Assembly (NCBI GenBank): GCA_934120645.1
Contig: CAKOUO010000005.1
Span: 19,357 to 83,356 of the forward strand
Source: an uncultured Clostridia bacterium
GTDB taxonomy: Bacteria > Bacillota > Clostridia > TANB77 > CAG-508
DNA: 64,000 nt
Direction of reading: 5' to 3'
Shown here: positions 46,401-55,463 of the stretch, piece by piece
Numbering within the stretch: position 1 is the stretch's first letter
How the letters are laid out: every line of letters begins with the position of its first letter
Translations under genes and position numbers: made by a program
Notes under the pieces: model-generated
Seen by the model: the letters and a program-made list of their open reading frames with translations, nothing else
The model's database searches: none
What the model was told of the DNA's origin: nothing

Positions 46401-46913
46401 CATTCTAATACCTTCTGTTGTTACCCTTACCGCTTCTGATAATGTATAATTTGCCTGTCTATTTCCAACTGCAGCATCTTGTAATACTTTTAATATTTCG
46501 CCTGTTTGCTTTACAGTAAATCCATATGTCAATAAATTTTTTGTTGCTGCCGTTACATCTGAGTCATCCATTAATTTTAATTTGTTAACATCTTCAATTG
46601 TACTTTCTATCTCTGTCATAGAATTATTAGTAGCCTTAGCAGTTTTTTGTAGTGCTTGCATACTGTTAGTATAAGATATATATTTTTGAACGCCTTCATC
46701 TACTGCAGATGTTATTTTGGCTAACGATGCGATTATACTTGCAGACATTGCAATAAAACTAGCATCTAGTTGATTGTTACTGTTTTGAATTTTTTTATTT
46801 TCATTCTCTAAATTTTCTAGTTTTTGTTTTGCTGTTTCAAGTCCTTTTTCAAGAGCCTCAGTCTTTATTTTTAAATCAATTACTAATTGACCTATTTGTG
46901 TTTCACTTGCCAT
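43416..46913 (-). CDS. Phage tail tape measure protein
   Basis: 1165 residues, the largest prophage gene. N-terminal tape-measure domain (QIGQLVIDLKIKTEALEKGL), TP901-type core (MASGYQGQQAQLNATNLELS), hydrophobic segments at about 290-360 (LMANPITLIAVGIATVTAGI), then long charged coiled coils with two copies of a HRKNLDQISLQDEINMYQYA-type repeat. Sets tail length. Downstream of the chaperone genes and a small membrane-protein gene. Confidence 0.93.
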   Translation of the reverse strand: MASETQIGQLVIDLKIKTEALEKGLETAKQKLENLENENKKIQNSNNQLDASFIAMSASIIASLAKITSAVDEGVQKYISYTNSMQALQKTAKATNNSMTEIESTIEDVNKLKLMDDSDVTAATKNLLTYGFTVKQTGEILKVLQDAAVGNRQANYTLSEAVRVTTEGIRMENSVLSDAAGVQKNISKMYEDYAKSIGKSTDALTQSEKAQAVYNGIMDEAAMFTGTAEEMASGYQGQQAQLNATNLELSRTIGQSMIPALTQYSSLQLNITKGLTEFISNHKSATSGVITFTTSVLAMIVALTAAKKAYTAYKTAAAAADMTTKAFTVSLMANPITLIAVGIATVTAGISVFNTKMQESIDKMDTATSKSQTLSEALKNTMNNDMVMSESDQKTIEETRDEANQIIQVYEEKKNKIKEIEDKINEIKKSDKYDFQKNGEINALTVQLNNAKKSLSDFEKENFTGGKSIDTYRKKVEILNKGLAINEAKQKYATATNQAAHRQTLINIAQTKADIQGKQQLLNILKQGKTTTEAYADAKSQLVKVYPELAKVNENTIASTQSAIDSENAAADAEWANAQVAIQASILEVSAMMSNSEQIQQIAAATKQSVEEVTASLQNQINILGNLAKLTPSDFKGSVTSSYTPKKTSSGSKTYQNKALDNYKKQIEHKKALDQISLQDEINMYQIALKKYAKTQDEKWELTEKIYELQKKLQEKSVDDYTAMIEHRKNLDQISLQDEINMYQYAYNSLAKTTEQKQELEEKLYELRKELAQKNKDLLEQQTTDYERYIEDKKNLRGAEYDAKEQEADLNKIIALHKNYLNQIMKDERLSLDERKELYQEELNTIRDYEKQKRDLRVQTVDDTVSKLTSAITKQLEALEEADKKAIESNIEAVEKWKETRVNAINEEYNARIEAIQKELDLLDKSEEDKTRAEEDAEYERKKNRLQQLIEYEHDATTKANYQKELDKLVAEYQKTLDKRALSDKKEALNAQKDLLKDEQDDKIQNIQDEAEKRKEQYENQLDELEKYYDKQKELAQETAEKMLLNVDQNQNKILELLKSYGDAYEITGQSLGEKLAQGINNGIANKIQNVIQKIQDTIDAGIENKIKEWTSGVYRYETGNNKPKTQTINVYQTNNIEQNPEMPSETYRKLRNIDEQLASSLAGM

Positions 46914-46965
46914 TTTTTCACTTCCTTTTAACGAAATAAAACACTTACATTAGTAAGTGTTTCAT

Positions 46966-47532
46966 TTATAAATCTATTTCCTTTTTAAATTTTATATTAT
47001 TTTTAAATTCTTCTATATATTGGTTTATTTCCTTAAAAGATTTTATATCATCTTTTATATCAAAACTTATGCATTCTTCCTTGTTTTCTTTGTTTTGATA
47101 TATAATTATAAAAAATCTATGAAATTCTGTGGTGCTACCTCCCAAAAAAGCTCCTATTGGTCCTAATAATATATATCCACCAACTGCTCCACTAATAGAG
47201 TTTTGAACCTCTTTAGATGTTTTTATGTTCATATCTAGTATTTTATCTTTTGGCAACTTGAATATTTTTCCAGCTCCATCAATTATTATTTTATTATTAC
47301 ATAAATGTAATATACAACTTGAATTTTCTGTTAATGGTAATCCACAAATATGATTAGTTCTTATAGAATAAATTGGATTATAGTTTTGTCCACTTTCTTG
47401 TAATTCATCTTTTTCTTTAATTTCTTCTTCTTTGTTTCTTCTATAATGCCCAATTAAATAAATAATTAATAATAATATTGGAATTATTATAATTAATATA
47501 GCTTGAAAATACATTTCTTCAATATCTATCAT
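46966..47532 (-). CDS. Membrane protein inserted between tail chaperones and tape measure
   Basis: 188 residues: one strong N-terminal transmembrane helix (AILIIIIPILLLIIYLIGHY), then a cytoplasmic domain with CGLPLTENSSCILHLCNNKI, a glycine-rich hydrophobic hairpin (AVGGYILLGPIGAFLGGST) and a KEINQYIEEFKNNIKFK end. Phage tail operons normally go chaperone to tape measure directly, so this looks like a moron, perhaps acting on the host (exclusion). Function unknown. Confidence 0.6.
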   Translation of the reverse strand: MIDIEEMYFQAILIIIIPILLLIIYLIGHYRRNKEEEIKEKDELQESGQNYNPIYSIRTNHICGLPLTENSSCILHLCNNKIIIDGAGKIFKLPKDKILDMNIKTSKEVQNSISGAVGGYILLGPIGAFLGGSTTEFHRFFIIIYQNKENKEECISFDIKDDIKSFKEINQYIEEFKNNIKFKKEIDL

Positions 47533-47600
47533 ATCTTATCCCCTCCTAATAAAAGAATAACATATATGGAATGAAAAAAATGTCATAATTTGTCGAATTG

Positions 47601-48169
47601 TTAAAAATCTTCTGCATCTACTGTTTCTTCATCAGAGTTCTGAACTTTATTCAATTCTGCATATTCTTGCATAATTATAGGAATTTCATCTGGATAATAA
47701 TCTTCCATAAAAGCTTTTTTGCTTATTCCTATTTTTATGCAGATGGCAATTGTCCTTTGAAGCCAATTAGCATTGTAATTTTGCTCAATATTGGCTTCAT
47801 TTGGTCGAAAAAACTTTCTAATTCGTTTATCTTCCAAAATTCTTTAATAATATCTATTACTTCTTTTGGTGTAAGTTGATTTTCTAGTATATCTCTATCT
47901 ATTTCCATTAGTTTAGATAAAAAATTAAATGTAAAATCAGGTAATATAATTAATAATTTTGTAATTAATGTCATTATATTCTCTACTGTAAACATTTCTG
48001 ATAATTTGAAATCTTGTCCATTGTCAGAAAGCTCTTTTATAAAGTCTTCTGGCAAATCCTTTAAAGTTTGTAGAGCTTCAAAATACTTGCCACAAGGCTT
48101 TTTTTCAACCTCTACACCATGTATAGTCTTTGTTTTTGGTAAACTTTTTGTTTCATTGTTTTTTGCCAT
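47601..48169 (-). CDS. Tail assembly chaperone gpGT fusion made by -1 frameshift
   Basis: The upstream frame (gpG) and the 78-codon frame ending at 47601 overlap by about 100 bases with the second in the -1 frame. A slippery T_TTT_TTC at 47807-47813 would join them as NELESFF then RPNEANIEQNYN and end in DEIPIIMQEYAELNK, similar to the T part of gpGT proteins. The fused form binds the tape measure during tail assembly in lambda-like phages. Confidence 0.8.
47735..48169 (-). CDS. Tail assembly chaperone gpG
   Basis: 144 residues: MAKNNETKSLPKTKTIHGVE, then a helical region ending LIGFKGQLPSA. Zero-frame product of the tail chaperone pair, expected in large excess over the fusion. Lies between the major tail protein gene and the moron/tape measure. 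Confidence 0.8.
   Translation of the reverse strand: MAKNNETKSLPKTKTIHGVEVEKKPCGKYFEALQTLKDLPEDFIKELSDNGQDFKLSEMFTVENIMTLITKLLIILPDFTFNFLSKLMEIDRDILENQLTPKEVIDIIKEFWKINELESFFDQMKPILSKITMLIGFKGQLPSA
47807..47813 (-). other. Slippery heptamer T_TTT_TTC for -1 frameshifting
   Basis: In the gpG frame the codons are AGT TTT TTC; simultaneous slippage gives TTT TTT in the -1 frame, which then stays open to 47601. Both tRNAs re-pair well. Position inside the overlap near the gpG end is as expected. Confidence 0.75.
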
Positions 48170-48209
48170 TATTTTTTCCTCCTAATATAAAATTTAATGG
48201 AGAGTATTT

Positions 48210-48806
48210 CTACTCTCCGTTATTTACTTCTGTTTGGTCAGACACTGGTACTGTTGGTATTGTATCTAACCAAGTTAAATCTTTTGAGCTTGTACTATCT
48301 TTATATACTCTAACTTTTGCATCAGATAATAAAGCTCTTTTATAAAATGTTCCACTTATTGTTATTGTAGCAACTTGTGTTCCATTATCTTGTGTTTGTA
48401 AATCTTGTTTTACTTTTTTGAATTTAGCTCTATAATATCTAAACATTCTATAATTTCCGTCTTTTCTTTTTGCTTTAAATGTCATTGCATAGTCTTTGCT
48501 TTGGTTGTCTGGTCCCCAAGAATATTCTTGTGTTTCTTCATCGTAGTTTCCACCTTCAAAAACTGACATTAATTTCAAGTCAGCTTCAGGAATTTCTAAT
48601 TCGAAATCTTCTCCATCAAATATTTCTTCATCATCATATATTTCATCATCTGCATAAATTGGGTCATTTGATGTTTGAATATCCCTTGTTAATTTTTGTG
48701 CATAAGGTATATTTATAGCTTCTCCTACTTTATAATTTGTTTCTGTATTTTCTAATAATTCAAATACTTTGATTCCACTTAAACCTCTTAATGCTTTTTT
48801 TGGCAT
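48210..48806 (-). CDS. Major tail protein
   Basis: 198 residues from ATG 48806 (AAAGGAGGG upstream). PKKALRGLSGIKVFELLENT and a phi13-type core with DLKLMSVFEGGNYDEETQEY and YRAKFKKVKQDLQTQDNGTQ. Forms the tail tube. Upstream of the chaperones in the usual order. Confidence 0.85.
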   Translation of the reverse strand: MPKKALRGLSGIKVFELLENTETNYKVGEAINIPYAQKLTRDIQTSNDPIYADDEIYDDEEIFDGEDFELEIPEADLKLMSVFEGGNYDEETQEYSWGPDNQSKDYAMTFKAKRKDGNYRMFRYYRAKFKKVKQDLQTQDNGTQVATITISGTFYKRALLSDAKVRVYKDSTSSKDLTWLDTIPTVPVSDQTEVNNGE

Positions 48807-48822
48807 AATTAACGCCCTCCTT

Positions 48823-49176
48823 TTATAAAATTTCCTCTTTTTCAAAACGCATTGTTTTGTGATATATTTTCGTTTCTTGTTCAAATAAGTCCATAGCTAA
48901 AGTTCTTTCAAATTCTAATTCTTCCATTTTTTCATTTACTTCTATGGCTAATTTAGAACATTTACTTGAGCTTTTAGCCCATATATCTACTTGAATAGAA
49001 ATATTACTGCTATATTCTTCGTCATCTGCTTTACTAGACATTGAATTATTCATTTCATAATAAGAAATAGCAGGTTTTTTATCTAATTCACTCCACTTTT
49101 GTGGATAAAAATAAGAAACCTCAACATCTGAGATTTCTTCTAATTTTTTTAATATCTGTGGCTTTAAATTTTTCAT
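48823..49176 (-). CDS. Tail terminator/completion-like protein
   Basis: 117 residues: LKKLEEISDVEVSYFYPQKW and SSNISIQVDIWAKSSSKCSK resemble the small tail-terminator proteins that follow HK97 gp10-like proteins. Its ATG overlaps the gp10 stop (TAATG). Confidence 0.7.
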   Translation of the reverse strand: MKNLKPQILKKLEEISDVEVSYFYPQKWSELDKKPAISYYEMNNSMSSKADDEEYSSNISIQVDIWAKSSSKCSKLAIEVNEKMEELEFERTLAMDLFEQETKIYHKTMRFEKEEIL

Positions 49177-49614
49177 TATTTACCACCTAACTTTCTAATA
49201 TCTTGTTGTATTGATTTAATTACTTCTTGTTCTACTTCTCCTGTATTTTTTGCATGAAGGTAAGCCGGAGTTAAATATGGTTGTGCTGCTTGACCTTTCC
49301 AATCTGCTTTATAAGATATTCCGTTCTGGTCTATCTATATTGCTTTCAGAACCTCTTTGACCTGTTCCAAACTCAACATACGGTGCATACTCTAAATTTG
49401 TAAATACTTGTGCTTCTGCTCCACCTTGTGTTGTTTGTGATTTAGTCTTTATAGAATTTTTCAAATGGCTAGTTTTAGTTGGTACTAAATATTTAGCATT
49501 TTTTTGTATTTTCTTTGCTCCTCTTTCAAGCCCTTTTCTACAACTTTCTTTTGCATTTCCACCTAATCCAGATAGAGTTGCAAGTAATTCGTCTAATCCA
49601 TCTATACTTGCCAT
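49176..49614 (-). CDS. HK97 gp10-like head-tail protein; +1 junction at CGG
   Basis: 145 residues. KGLERGAKKIQKNAKYLVPT and FTNLEYAPYVEFGTGQRGSE are gp10 signatures. The 0 frame ends just after CGG 49321-49323; skipping one base gives RPEGISYKADWKGQAAQPYL then TPAYLHAKNTGEVEQE, the family's C-terminus, and a stop overlapping the next ATG. The remaining native CCG GCT in this gene is out of phase for CGG. Confidence 0.85.
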
Positions 49615-49615
49615 A

Positions 49616-49951
49616 TCATCCCTCCACCAAAAGAGTTATATGGCTGTCAGAAGGTACTAAACTTTTTATGATATAATCTTTATTGTCATATACAAGAATA
49701 TTTCCTATTTCAGCTTTTACTTCGTTACAAGTAACTATCGCATTAGCTTCTATTTCTTTGCCATACTCTTGTTGGATATATTCTCTTGTAGAAAATTGAA
49801 AATTACCTTTAAAACTATCTATTTTATCTAGTTTCCCATTTCCTATTACACAACCTTCATCATCTTTTATTGTTCCAGACGTCCATATTTCTATATCTTT
49901 GTCATAGAATGTATCAGCTATTGCTTGTTTAAATATTTCAGATATTTGCAT
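49616..49951 (-). CDS. Head-tail joining (stopper) protein
   Basis: 111 residues, beta-rich: FKQAIADTFYDKDIEIWTSG, IVTCNEVKAEIGNILVYDNK. Size and order between connector and gp10 match head closure proteins. Its start overlaps the connector gene. Confidence 0.7.
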   Translation of the reverse strand: MQISEIFKQAIADTFYDKDIEIWTSGTIKDDEGCVIGNGKLDKIDSFKGNFQFSTREYIQQEYGKEIEANAIVTCNEVKAEIGNILVYDNKDYIIKSLVPSDSHITLLVEG

Positions 49952-50306
49952 TATTCCATCCTACCTTTCTATATTTGACTAAAGTAGCCATGTTTCTATC
50001 AAGAAATTCATCTACATTTTTAGACATAGAACTTACTCCACCCACAACTTGAAAACTTACAGATTGTCCATTATCAGAAACACTAGAAACTTGTTTTTTT
50101 CCTTCTCCAATACCTTCTTTATTAAGATTATATTGTTCAATTAAAAACTCCTGTATAAGTGAATTTAATCGTTCTGGTATAGTTTCTATATGACATCTAT
50201 CTAATATTTTGTCTGATATATTCTTTTCACAAAACTTCAAGTAACTATCTAGCTTGTCTTCTGTGATATTTAATATTTGTTTAACTTCTTTCACATTATC
50301 TATCAT
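49938..50306 (-). CDS. Head-tail connector (adaptor) protein
   Basis: 122 residues, mainly helical: VKEVKQILNITEDKLDSYLK and LNSLIQEFLIEQYNLNKEGI match gp6/gp15-type adaptors. Placed directly after the capsid gene. Confidence 0.75.
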   Translation of the reverse strand: MIDNVKEVKQILNITEDKLDSYLKFCEKNISDKILDRCHIETIPERLNSLIQEFLIEQYNLNKEGIGEGKKQVSSVSDNGQSVSFQVVGGVSSMSKNVDEFLDRNMATLVKYRKVGWNNANI

Positions 50307-50345
50307 GTTTATACCTCAAAAGGAGCTATTTCTAGCTCCCTCTTT

Positions 50346-51512
50346 CTAATCAGCTTTAACAGTTAATGTTGTTGTTCCTGCTTTTTTAGCTTTATTCTCT
50401 GAATCTACTTCAACAACTACTATTTTTTGTCCTGCAGTTCCTGAAATTTCATCTGTTCCATTCCAGTTTGTATATCCTGATGTGCAAACATCACCATATT
50501 TTGGCATAGTTGGATTAGCTGCTACTTTATATTTATAGCTATTTCCTTCTGTTTTAGCAGGTTCAACAGTAATTGCTGTTTTTCCTGTTGTTGTTCCTTC
50601 TGTAGACTCTACAGTTAATTCTCCTAGAGAACCTGCTGGAACTACAGCACAGAAAGCTTCATCCTTAATTGGTAAATATGCTAATCTCATTGTAGCTTTA
50701 ATTCCAATTAAGTCTTGTTCTGCTAATGAAATTGGTTTTCCATCTTTATCTACAGTACCTTCTAAAGTAGCTTCTTTTAATATTTCGTATTCTAAGCTAT
50801 CTCTAATACCAACTAGAGATTTATCCCAATCTGCACCAACTAATTCAGCTTTAGTTTTATCCCAAGCACCATTTCTTGAAAATTCTATTGGTTGTGAATA
50901 TAGTTCTTTTCCATTTACTCCATCAACAAATAATTGATTTCCATTTCCATCTCTCAATTTTCTTAAAGAGTTTTTAATACCAATTTTTGCTGCAAAACCA
51001 TTAACATCATAGCCAGCATCTTCAACTGTTGCCATTGCATCTGCAACATCTAAATCTAGTTTACCTTCTCCATTTGTTCCTATTTCTATTTTATTTCCTG
51101 CTTTTTCAACGCATTTCATAATATTTCTTTCAAATGGTGAGTTTGTTCCAAATATAGCTGCAGCATCTATAGCTTTATAAAAAGCTTCTGCTATACTTTC
51201 TTTTAATTCACTAAATACATCTATTGTTGTATCATTTAGTTTTTCTTTTGTTACTGGTATAATAACTGCTAATTTTTTAGCTTTTAACTCTGGATAAATC
51301 CATCCAGCTTTTGATGTTTTTATTCTTTCTCCTTCTCCTACCCAGTATGCTCCAGCTCCTTCTGTCATTACTGGTATTTTTTTAGTATCACTTTCCATTT
51401 GAGATACTTTAGATAATCTTAGTATGCTAGAACCTCTAGCTACATCTTTCATTATCTCTGTTGCTTGTTCTACAGGTACAAATCCTGCTAATTCATCTTT
51501 TAAATAACCCAT
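50346..51512 (-). CDS. Major capsid protein (HK97 fold) with C-terminal beta domain
   Basis: 388 residues. MGYLKDELAGFVPVEQATEI, VARGSSILRLSKVSQMESDT and ELKAKKLAVIIPVTKEKLND are HK97-type capsid segments. From about residue 300 a threonine/lysine-rich domain (TTTGKTAITVEPAKTEGNSY) with an Ig-like look is appended, perhaps a surface decoration. Preceded by the scaffold gene. Confidence 0.9.
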   Translation of the reverse strand: MGYLKDELAGFVPVEQATEIMKDVARGSSILRLSKVSQMESDTKKIPVMTEGAGAYWVGEGERIKTSKAGWIYPELKAKKLAVIIPVTKEKLNDTTIDVFSELKESIAEAFYKAIDAAAIFGTNSPFERNIMKCVEKAGNKIEIGTNGEGKLDLDVADAMATVEDAGYDVNGFAAKIGIKNSLRKLRDGNGNQLFVDGVNGKELYSQPIEFSRNGAWDKTKAELVGADWDKSLVGIRDSLEYEILKEATLEGTVDKDGKPISLAEQDLIGIKATMRLAYLPIKDEAFCAVVPAGSLGELTVESTEGTTTGKTAITVEPAKTEGNSYKYKVAANPTMPKYGDVCTSGYTNWNGTDEISGTAGQKIVVVEVDSENKAKKAGTTTLTVKAD

Positions 51513-51564
51513 TTTTCATTCCTCCTATCTTTTTTGGGTAAAATAAAAAGACATATGAAATGTC

Positions 51565-52185
51565 TTAAATTTTTCTTGCTTGATTTTCTTTAATTATTCC
51601 AACAAAATCTGTTGCACCACTATTTCCTTTATTTTCTCCACCATTTGGAGTATAGTGATATGTTCCTCCTTGTTGTTCTGTTTCTCCAAATAAATCTTTA
51701 TAAGTTTCCTTATTTGATTTTATTTGTTCTTCTATTCCAGAAACTACATTTTCTCCTTTTTCATCTAATATTATCTTAGATAAATCAAATTTTGAAATAA
51801 GTAATTCTGGATGTTTTGCTTTTTCAGCGTATAATGCGTCTTTTATTGCAATTTCTTTCAACATTTTGGCTTTTTCTGCCTTGCTTGTTGCCTCTAAATT
51901 AGCAATTTTTGTTTCATAATCACTAACTTTTTGTTGTAAATCTGCATTATCTCCATTGGATTTCTTTAAGTCCTCAATTGTTGTTTGTGCGGTGCTTAAA
52001 GATGTTTTTGTATTGTTAAAATCTGTTTCTAGTTGTGAATATTTAGCTTTCGTTACATATTCATCTCCATTAACATTTGCAATACTTACGCGTTTGTCCT
52101 TATCGGCTTTCTCGTTATAAGAACTTACTTTGTTTTTGACTTGATTAAATAAGTCTTCTCCTAAAATTTCTTTTAAGAACTCCAT
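51565..52185 (-). CDS. Capsid scaffolding protein (GP20 type)
   Basis: 206 residues: MEFLKEILGEDLFNQVKNKV and a long coiled coil (TQTTIEDLKK-like, KVSDYETKIANLEATSKAEK), disordered C-terminus. Typical phage minor structural GP20 scaffold, which guides capsid assembly and is then lost. Confidence 0.85.
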   Translation of the reverse strand: MEFLKEILGEDLFNQVKNKVSSYNEKADKDKRVSIANVNGDEYVTKAKYSQLETDFNNTKTSLSTAQTTIEDLKKSNGDNADLQQKVSDYETKIANLEATSKAEKAKMLKEIAIKDALYAEKAKHPELLISKFDLSKIILDEKGENVVSGIEEQIKSNKETYKDLFGETEQQGGTYHYTPNGGENKGNSGATDFVGIIKENQARKI

Positions 52186-52359
52186 AATTTTCTCCTTTTC
52201 CGTTGCTATTTCTGCAACTTAAATAAATTTGCTTTTTCAAGCATAAAAATAAGTCGTATTTCTACGACTTTGTTTTGTATAGGCTGTAAGGTTTATATCC
52301 TCCATTTAACTTTACACGCCAAGCACCTATTATATAATTTTAAAATGTTAATAACTAAT

Positions 52360-52446
52360 TTAATCTTCAAATAAAACATATGGGTAATATCCACTTATAT
52401 ATTTTACTTTCTTTCTACTATATCCTTTAATTTTTTTCTTTTTCAT
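52360..52446 (-). CDS. Tiny basic prophage protein
   Basis: 28 residues, MKKKKIKGYSRKKVKYISGY then YPYVLFED, with GGGGTGG before the ATG. Its start overlaps the end of the MuF gene. Very short, so coding status is uncertain. Confidence 0.4.
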   Translation of the reverse strand: MKKKKIKGYSRKKVKYISGYYPYVLFED

Positions 52447-54065
52447 ATATCCACCCCATATCTTTTGATAATTTTGATATAATTAAATCTCTTTTTTCTG
52501 CTCCATTAAATGATTTATATTGTTTGTTTATTGTTTTTTCTATTTTATTATACTTTTGTTTTAAATCTTCTATTTTTATATTTCTGTTTGGTGCCTCTAA
52601 ATAAAAAGTATAATTTGGAGATTTAACAATCATTGTATCTACGTTTTTAAATTTAACATAACTTTTTATATCTGTCAAAGAAAAAGAATAGTTTTTAGGG
52701 TGATTATGTATAAGTATAAATGAATTATCTTTGCTCTTATATAATCTCGCTATATTACTTATACTAGGATTAACTGTAGTCTTTGTTCCTGTTGTAATTT
52801 TCCCTATTAAATTACCTGTTCTTGTATCTAACATAGCTAAGTTTTCTTTTTTATTAGTTTTATATTTTTTCATAATTATATTTTGATATTTATTTATATT
52901 GTTTGCTCTTTGTTGGTTTGAATATAATTTTGTTTTAATAGTATTCTTAACAAAATCATTAATATTTTCTTGAAAATTTAATTTTTCTTTTTTATTTTTT
53001 GTGTTTCCTTGTTCTAATGTCAATTTTGGCTTGTATTCTTTATTCCATTGTTCGTAATTCATATCTTGTGATACGAATATAGTATTTCCATTTTCATCTT
53101 TTGCTCTTCTTTGTAATCCTTCTGTCACATCATCATCAAATACAGCAACTGTTGTGCAACGGTCGTTTGGGTGTATAGGTGGATAATTCTTACCGTGGTT
53201 GTCTATCTTTTACATCAAATTCTTTATTATCTAGCTTTGCACAATGTTTACAAGTTACATTGTCTAAAGTAGCTATAAATCTATATTTTTCTATGTCTAG
53301 TTCTTCATAAGATAACATCTCTGATTCATTAGCAAAATGATTTACTTCTGTTCTTACTAATGTAGTAGCATTATATAATCCAACTTTCATATAATCAGAT
53401 AATTCTGAAGTTATTTTCTGAATAGTTTTTCCTGACATTGCATCTGCTGTCAACTGTGTTTTTAAATAATTCCCTAATTTTTCGCTATTTTTCCATATTC
53501 TTTGAGAAAAGTTCTCATTATTAGTCCATTTTTCATTTAATAATAGATTTATTGTTTTATTATCTATTTGAGAAAAATTAAAACCTAATCCAGTCGCTTT
53601 TTGAACATTATATATATTGTGATAATATCCTTCTTTTATTGTGTCTACATATCTAATTTCTGTTATTTGTTGTTCTATATCTGCTAACTTTTTTAACTCT
53701 AAATCTATACTTTCTTGCAATTGTTCATATCTTGATATACGAAAAGAATAAGCAGATGAGTTATATTTCAATAACATCTTCTGCTTAATATCTTCATTTT
53801 TTATATTGTTATTTATTGTAGTTAATAAATTTTTTCTATATGTATCTGTTTCTTTTTTGTTTAATAGCTGATTTAAGATTTTTTTATCTAGTACATCTGA
53901 TTTACTATAATTTTTATATATTCTACTAATTTCTTTATTTATATTTTTTGTTGCTCTTTCATATGATTCTATTAAGCTTTTTATTGTATTTTCAGTACCC
54001 TTTTCTAGTCTTTTCATCAATTCTGTTTGTCTTTTTTCCCAATAATCAAGTGGTCTTCTAGCCAT
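52427..54065 (-). CDS. MuF-type head morphogenesis protein with C-terminal HNHP domain; +1 junction at CGG
   Basis: 545 residues if one base is skipped at CGG 53193-53195, where the 0 frame ends at once in TAA. The restored sequence DRQPGKNYPPIHPNDRCTTV is the conserved MuF C-terminal metal-binding segment (CKHC-like CKHCAKLDNKEF earlier, HPNDRC after). Residues about 1-295 are the minor head domain. The last 230 carry NSFILIHNHPKNYSFSLTDI, a JAB-like HNHP motif, suggesting a toxin or peptidase tail as in MuF polymorphic proteins. No immunity gene is obvious. Confidence 0.82.
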
Positions 54066-54076
54066 CTAAACCACCT

Positions 54077-55453
54077 CTATTCTTGATTGCCTTCATTGTT
54101 ATGATTATCCTCAAATCCTCCTGCGTTACTAAATATTTCTTGTTGTCTTTTTTGTGCTTCTTCCTTTTGTTGTTTTAATTTTTTCATTTCTTCTTCTGGG
54201 TCTTCTACCCAAGGATGATTTTTTACTATGCTTTCATCTGATATTGTGTCTTTGCTCTCTGCTGCTATCTGTGCATTTTCTAAATCATTACTTATCATAT
54301 TTCTTGTCCATGTTTGATTTATTGTTTTTGTTTTCCAGTCTGATATTTTTAAGAATTTCATTATTACCCTTATTAATTTAGCAAATCCTTTTTCAAATTC
54401 TATCTGTGTTAACCCCGCTTTTAGTTCTAACTTTCTGTAAAAGAACTTTAATGCAACACCACTCGCATTTCCAAAATTTTCTGTATCTTGTTGTAATGCT
54501 TGTCCACTTTCATATATTTGTTTCTTAAGTATTTCTAATATACTATTTCTAGCTTCAACAGGTATTTCAATAGATAATGTTTTTAAACCTCCACTTGTTT
54601 TTCCATCTGCTCCTGTTTCCGTTTTAATGGTTTTATATCTCTTTAGATCTCCTAGAAACTCTTTTAGATTTTCTCCTCCGTAATTCTCAAGAATATATAT
54701 AAGTTGTTGTATATCTTCCAAATCATTAGCATATCCACTCATTACTTTATCGTAAATATCAATTAAATCTTTGTATTTCTTTAAGTCGCTTATCATATTA
54801 CGATTATTCTTAAATTCTATAAATGGTACATCTTCTAAATCATGTTTAAACTCGTTATATTCTGCTGATAGATATGTAAGCCCTGTTCCTGATAAATTTC
54901 CTCTAAATTTATATTGTTCACAATGTTTATCATCCCAATATTCGAACATTACATATTTTTTATTTATTCCATTTTCATTTTCTTCTATGATAGGATAATA
55001 TCTATAAAAACCGATTAATTTTTTCTTTAATTTTCCATCGAATATTGGTAAACATTGTTCGGTTTCAACTACTGAATATAAAAACTGGTTATCTTCTATC
55101 CAATAATGAAGCCAAGCTACCTTATTGTTTGTTGCATTAGTACAAAGATAAGCACTTTCACTTTTAAAATCATCACCTAATGTTTCTTTTATTTTTTTAT
55201 TTATCTCTTTATCTCCTACATCAAATAAAACTGGATTTGTAAACATATATGCTGTTTTTTCATCTGTTATAAGTTGATGAAAGTTGTGTGAAACTCTATT
55301 ATCTGCATTTCTCATTGGGTCACTTTCACTTGGTAATACACCTTTTACTTTTATAATATTATCATTTTCATAGTATTTCTTTTCTAGTTCAATCATTCTT
55401 CTGCGTTCTGCATCATTTTGGATAATCTTTTTAATTTTGTTTATATTTAACAT
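54077..55453 (-). CDS. Portal protein (SPP1 family)
   Basis: 458 residues. NADNRVSHNFHQLITDEKTA, PFIEFKNNRNMISDLKKYKD and SGVALKFFYRKLELKAGLTQ are SPP1-type portal segments. The Gln/Glu-rich C-terminus is disordered. Forms the DNA entry ring. Lies between terminase and the MuF protein. Confidence 0.9.
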   Translation of the reverse strand: MLNINKIKKIIQNDAERRRMIELEKKYYENDNIIKVKGVLPSESDPMRNADNRVSHNFHQLITDEKTAYMFTNPVLFDVGDKEINKKIKETLGDDFKSESAYLCTNATNNKVAWLHYWIEDNQFLYSVVETEQCLPIFDGKLKKKLIGFYRYYPIIEENENGINKKYVMFEYWDDKHCEQYKFRGNLSGTGLTYLSAEYNEFKHDLEDVPFIEFKNNRNMISDLKKYKDLIDIYDKVMSGYANDLEDIQQLIYILENYGGENLKEFLGDLKRYKTIKTETGADGKTSGGLKTLSIEIPVEARNSILEILKKQIYESGQALQQDTENFGNASGVALKFFYRKLELKAGLTQIEFEKGFAKLIRVIMKFLKISDWKTKTINQTWTRNMISNDLENAQIAAESKDTISDESIVKNHPWVEDPEEEMKKLKQQKEEAQKRQQEIFSNAGGFEDNHNNEGNQE

Positions 55454-55463
55454 ATCATTACCT

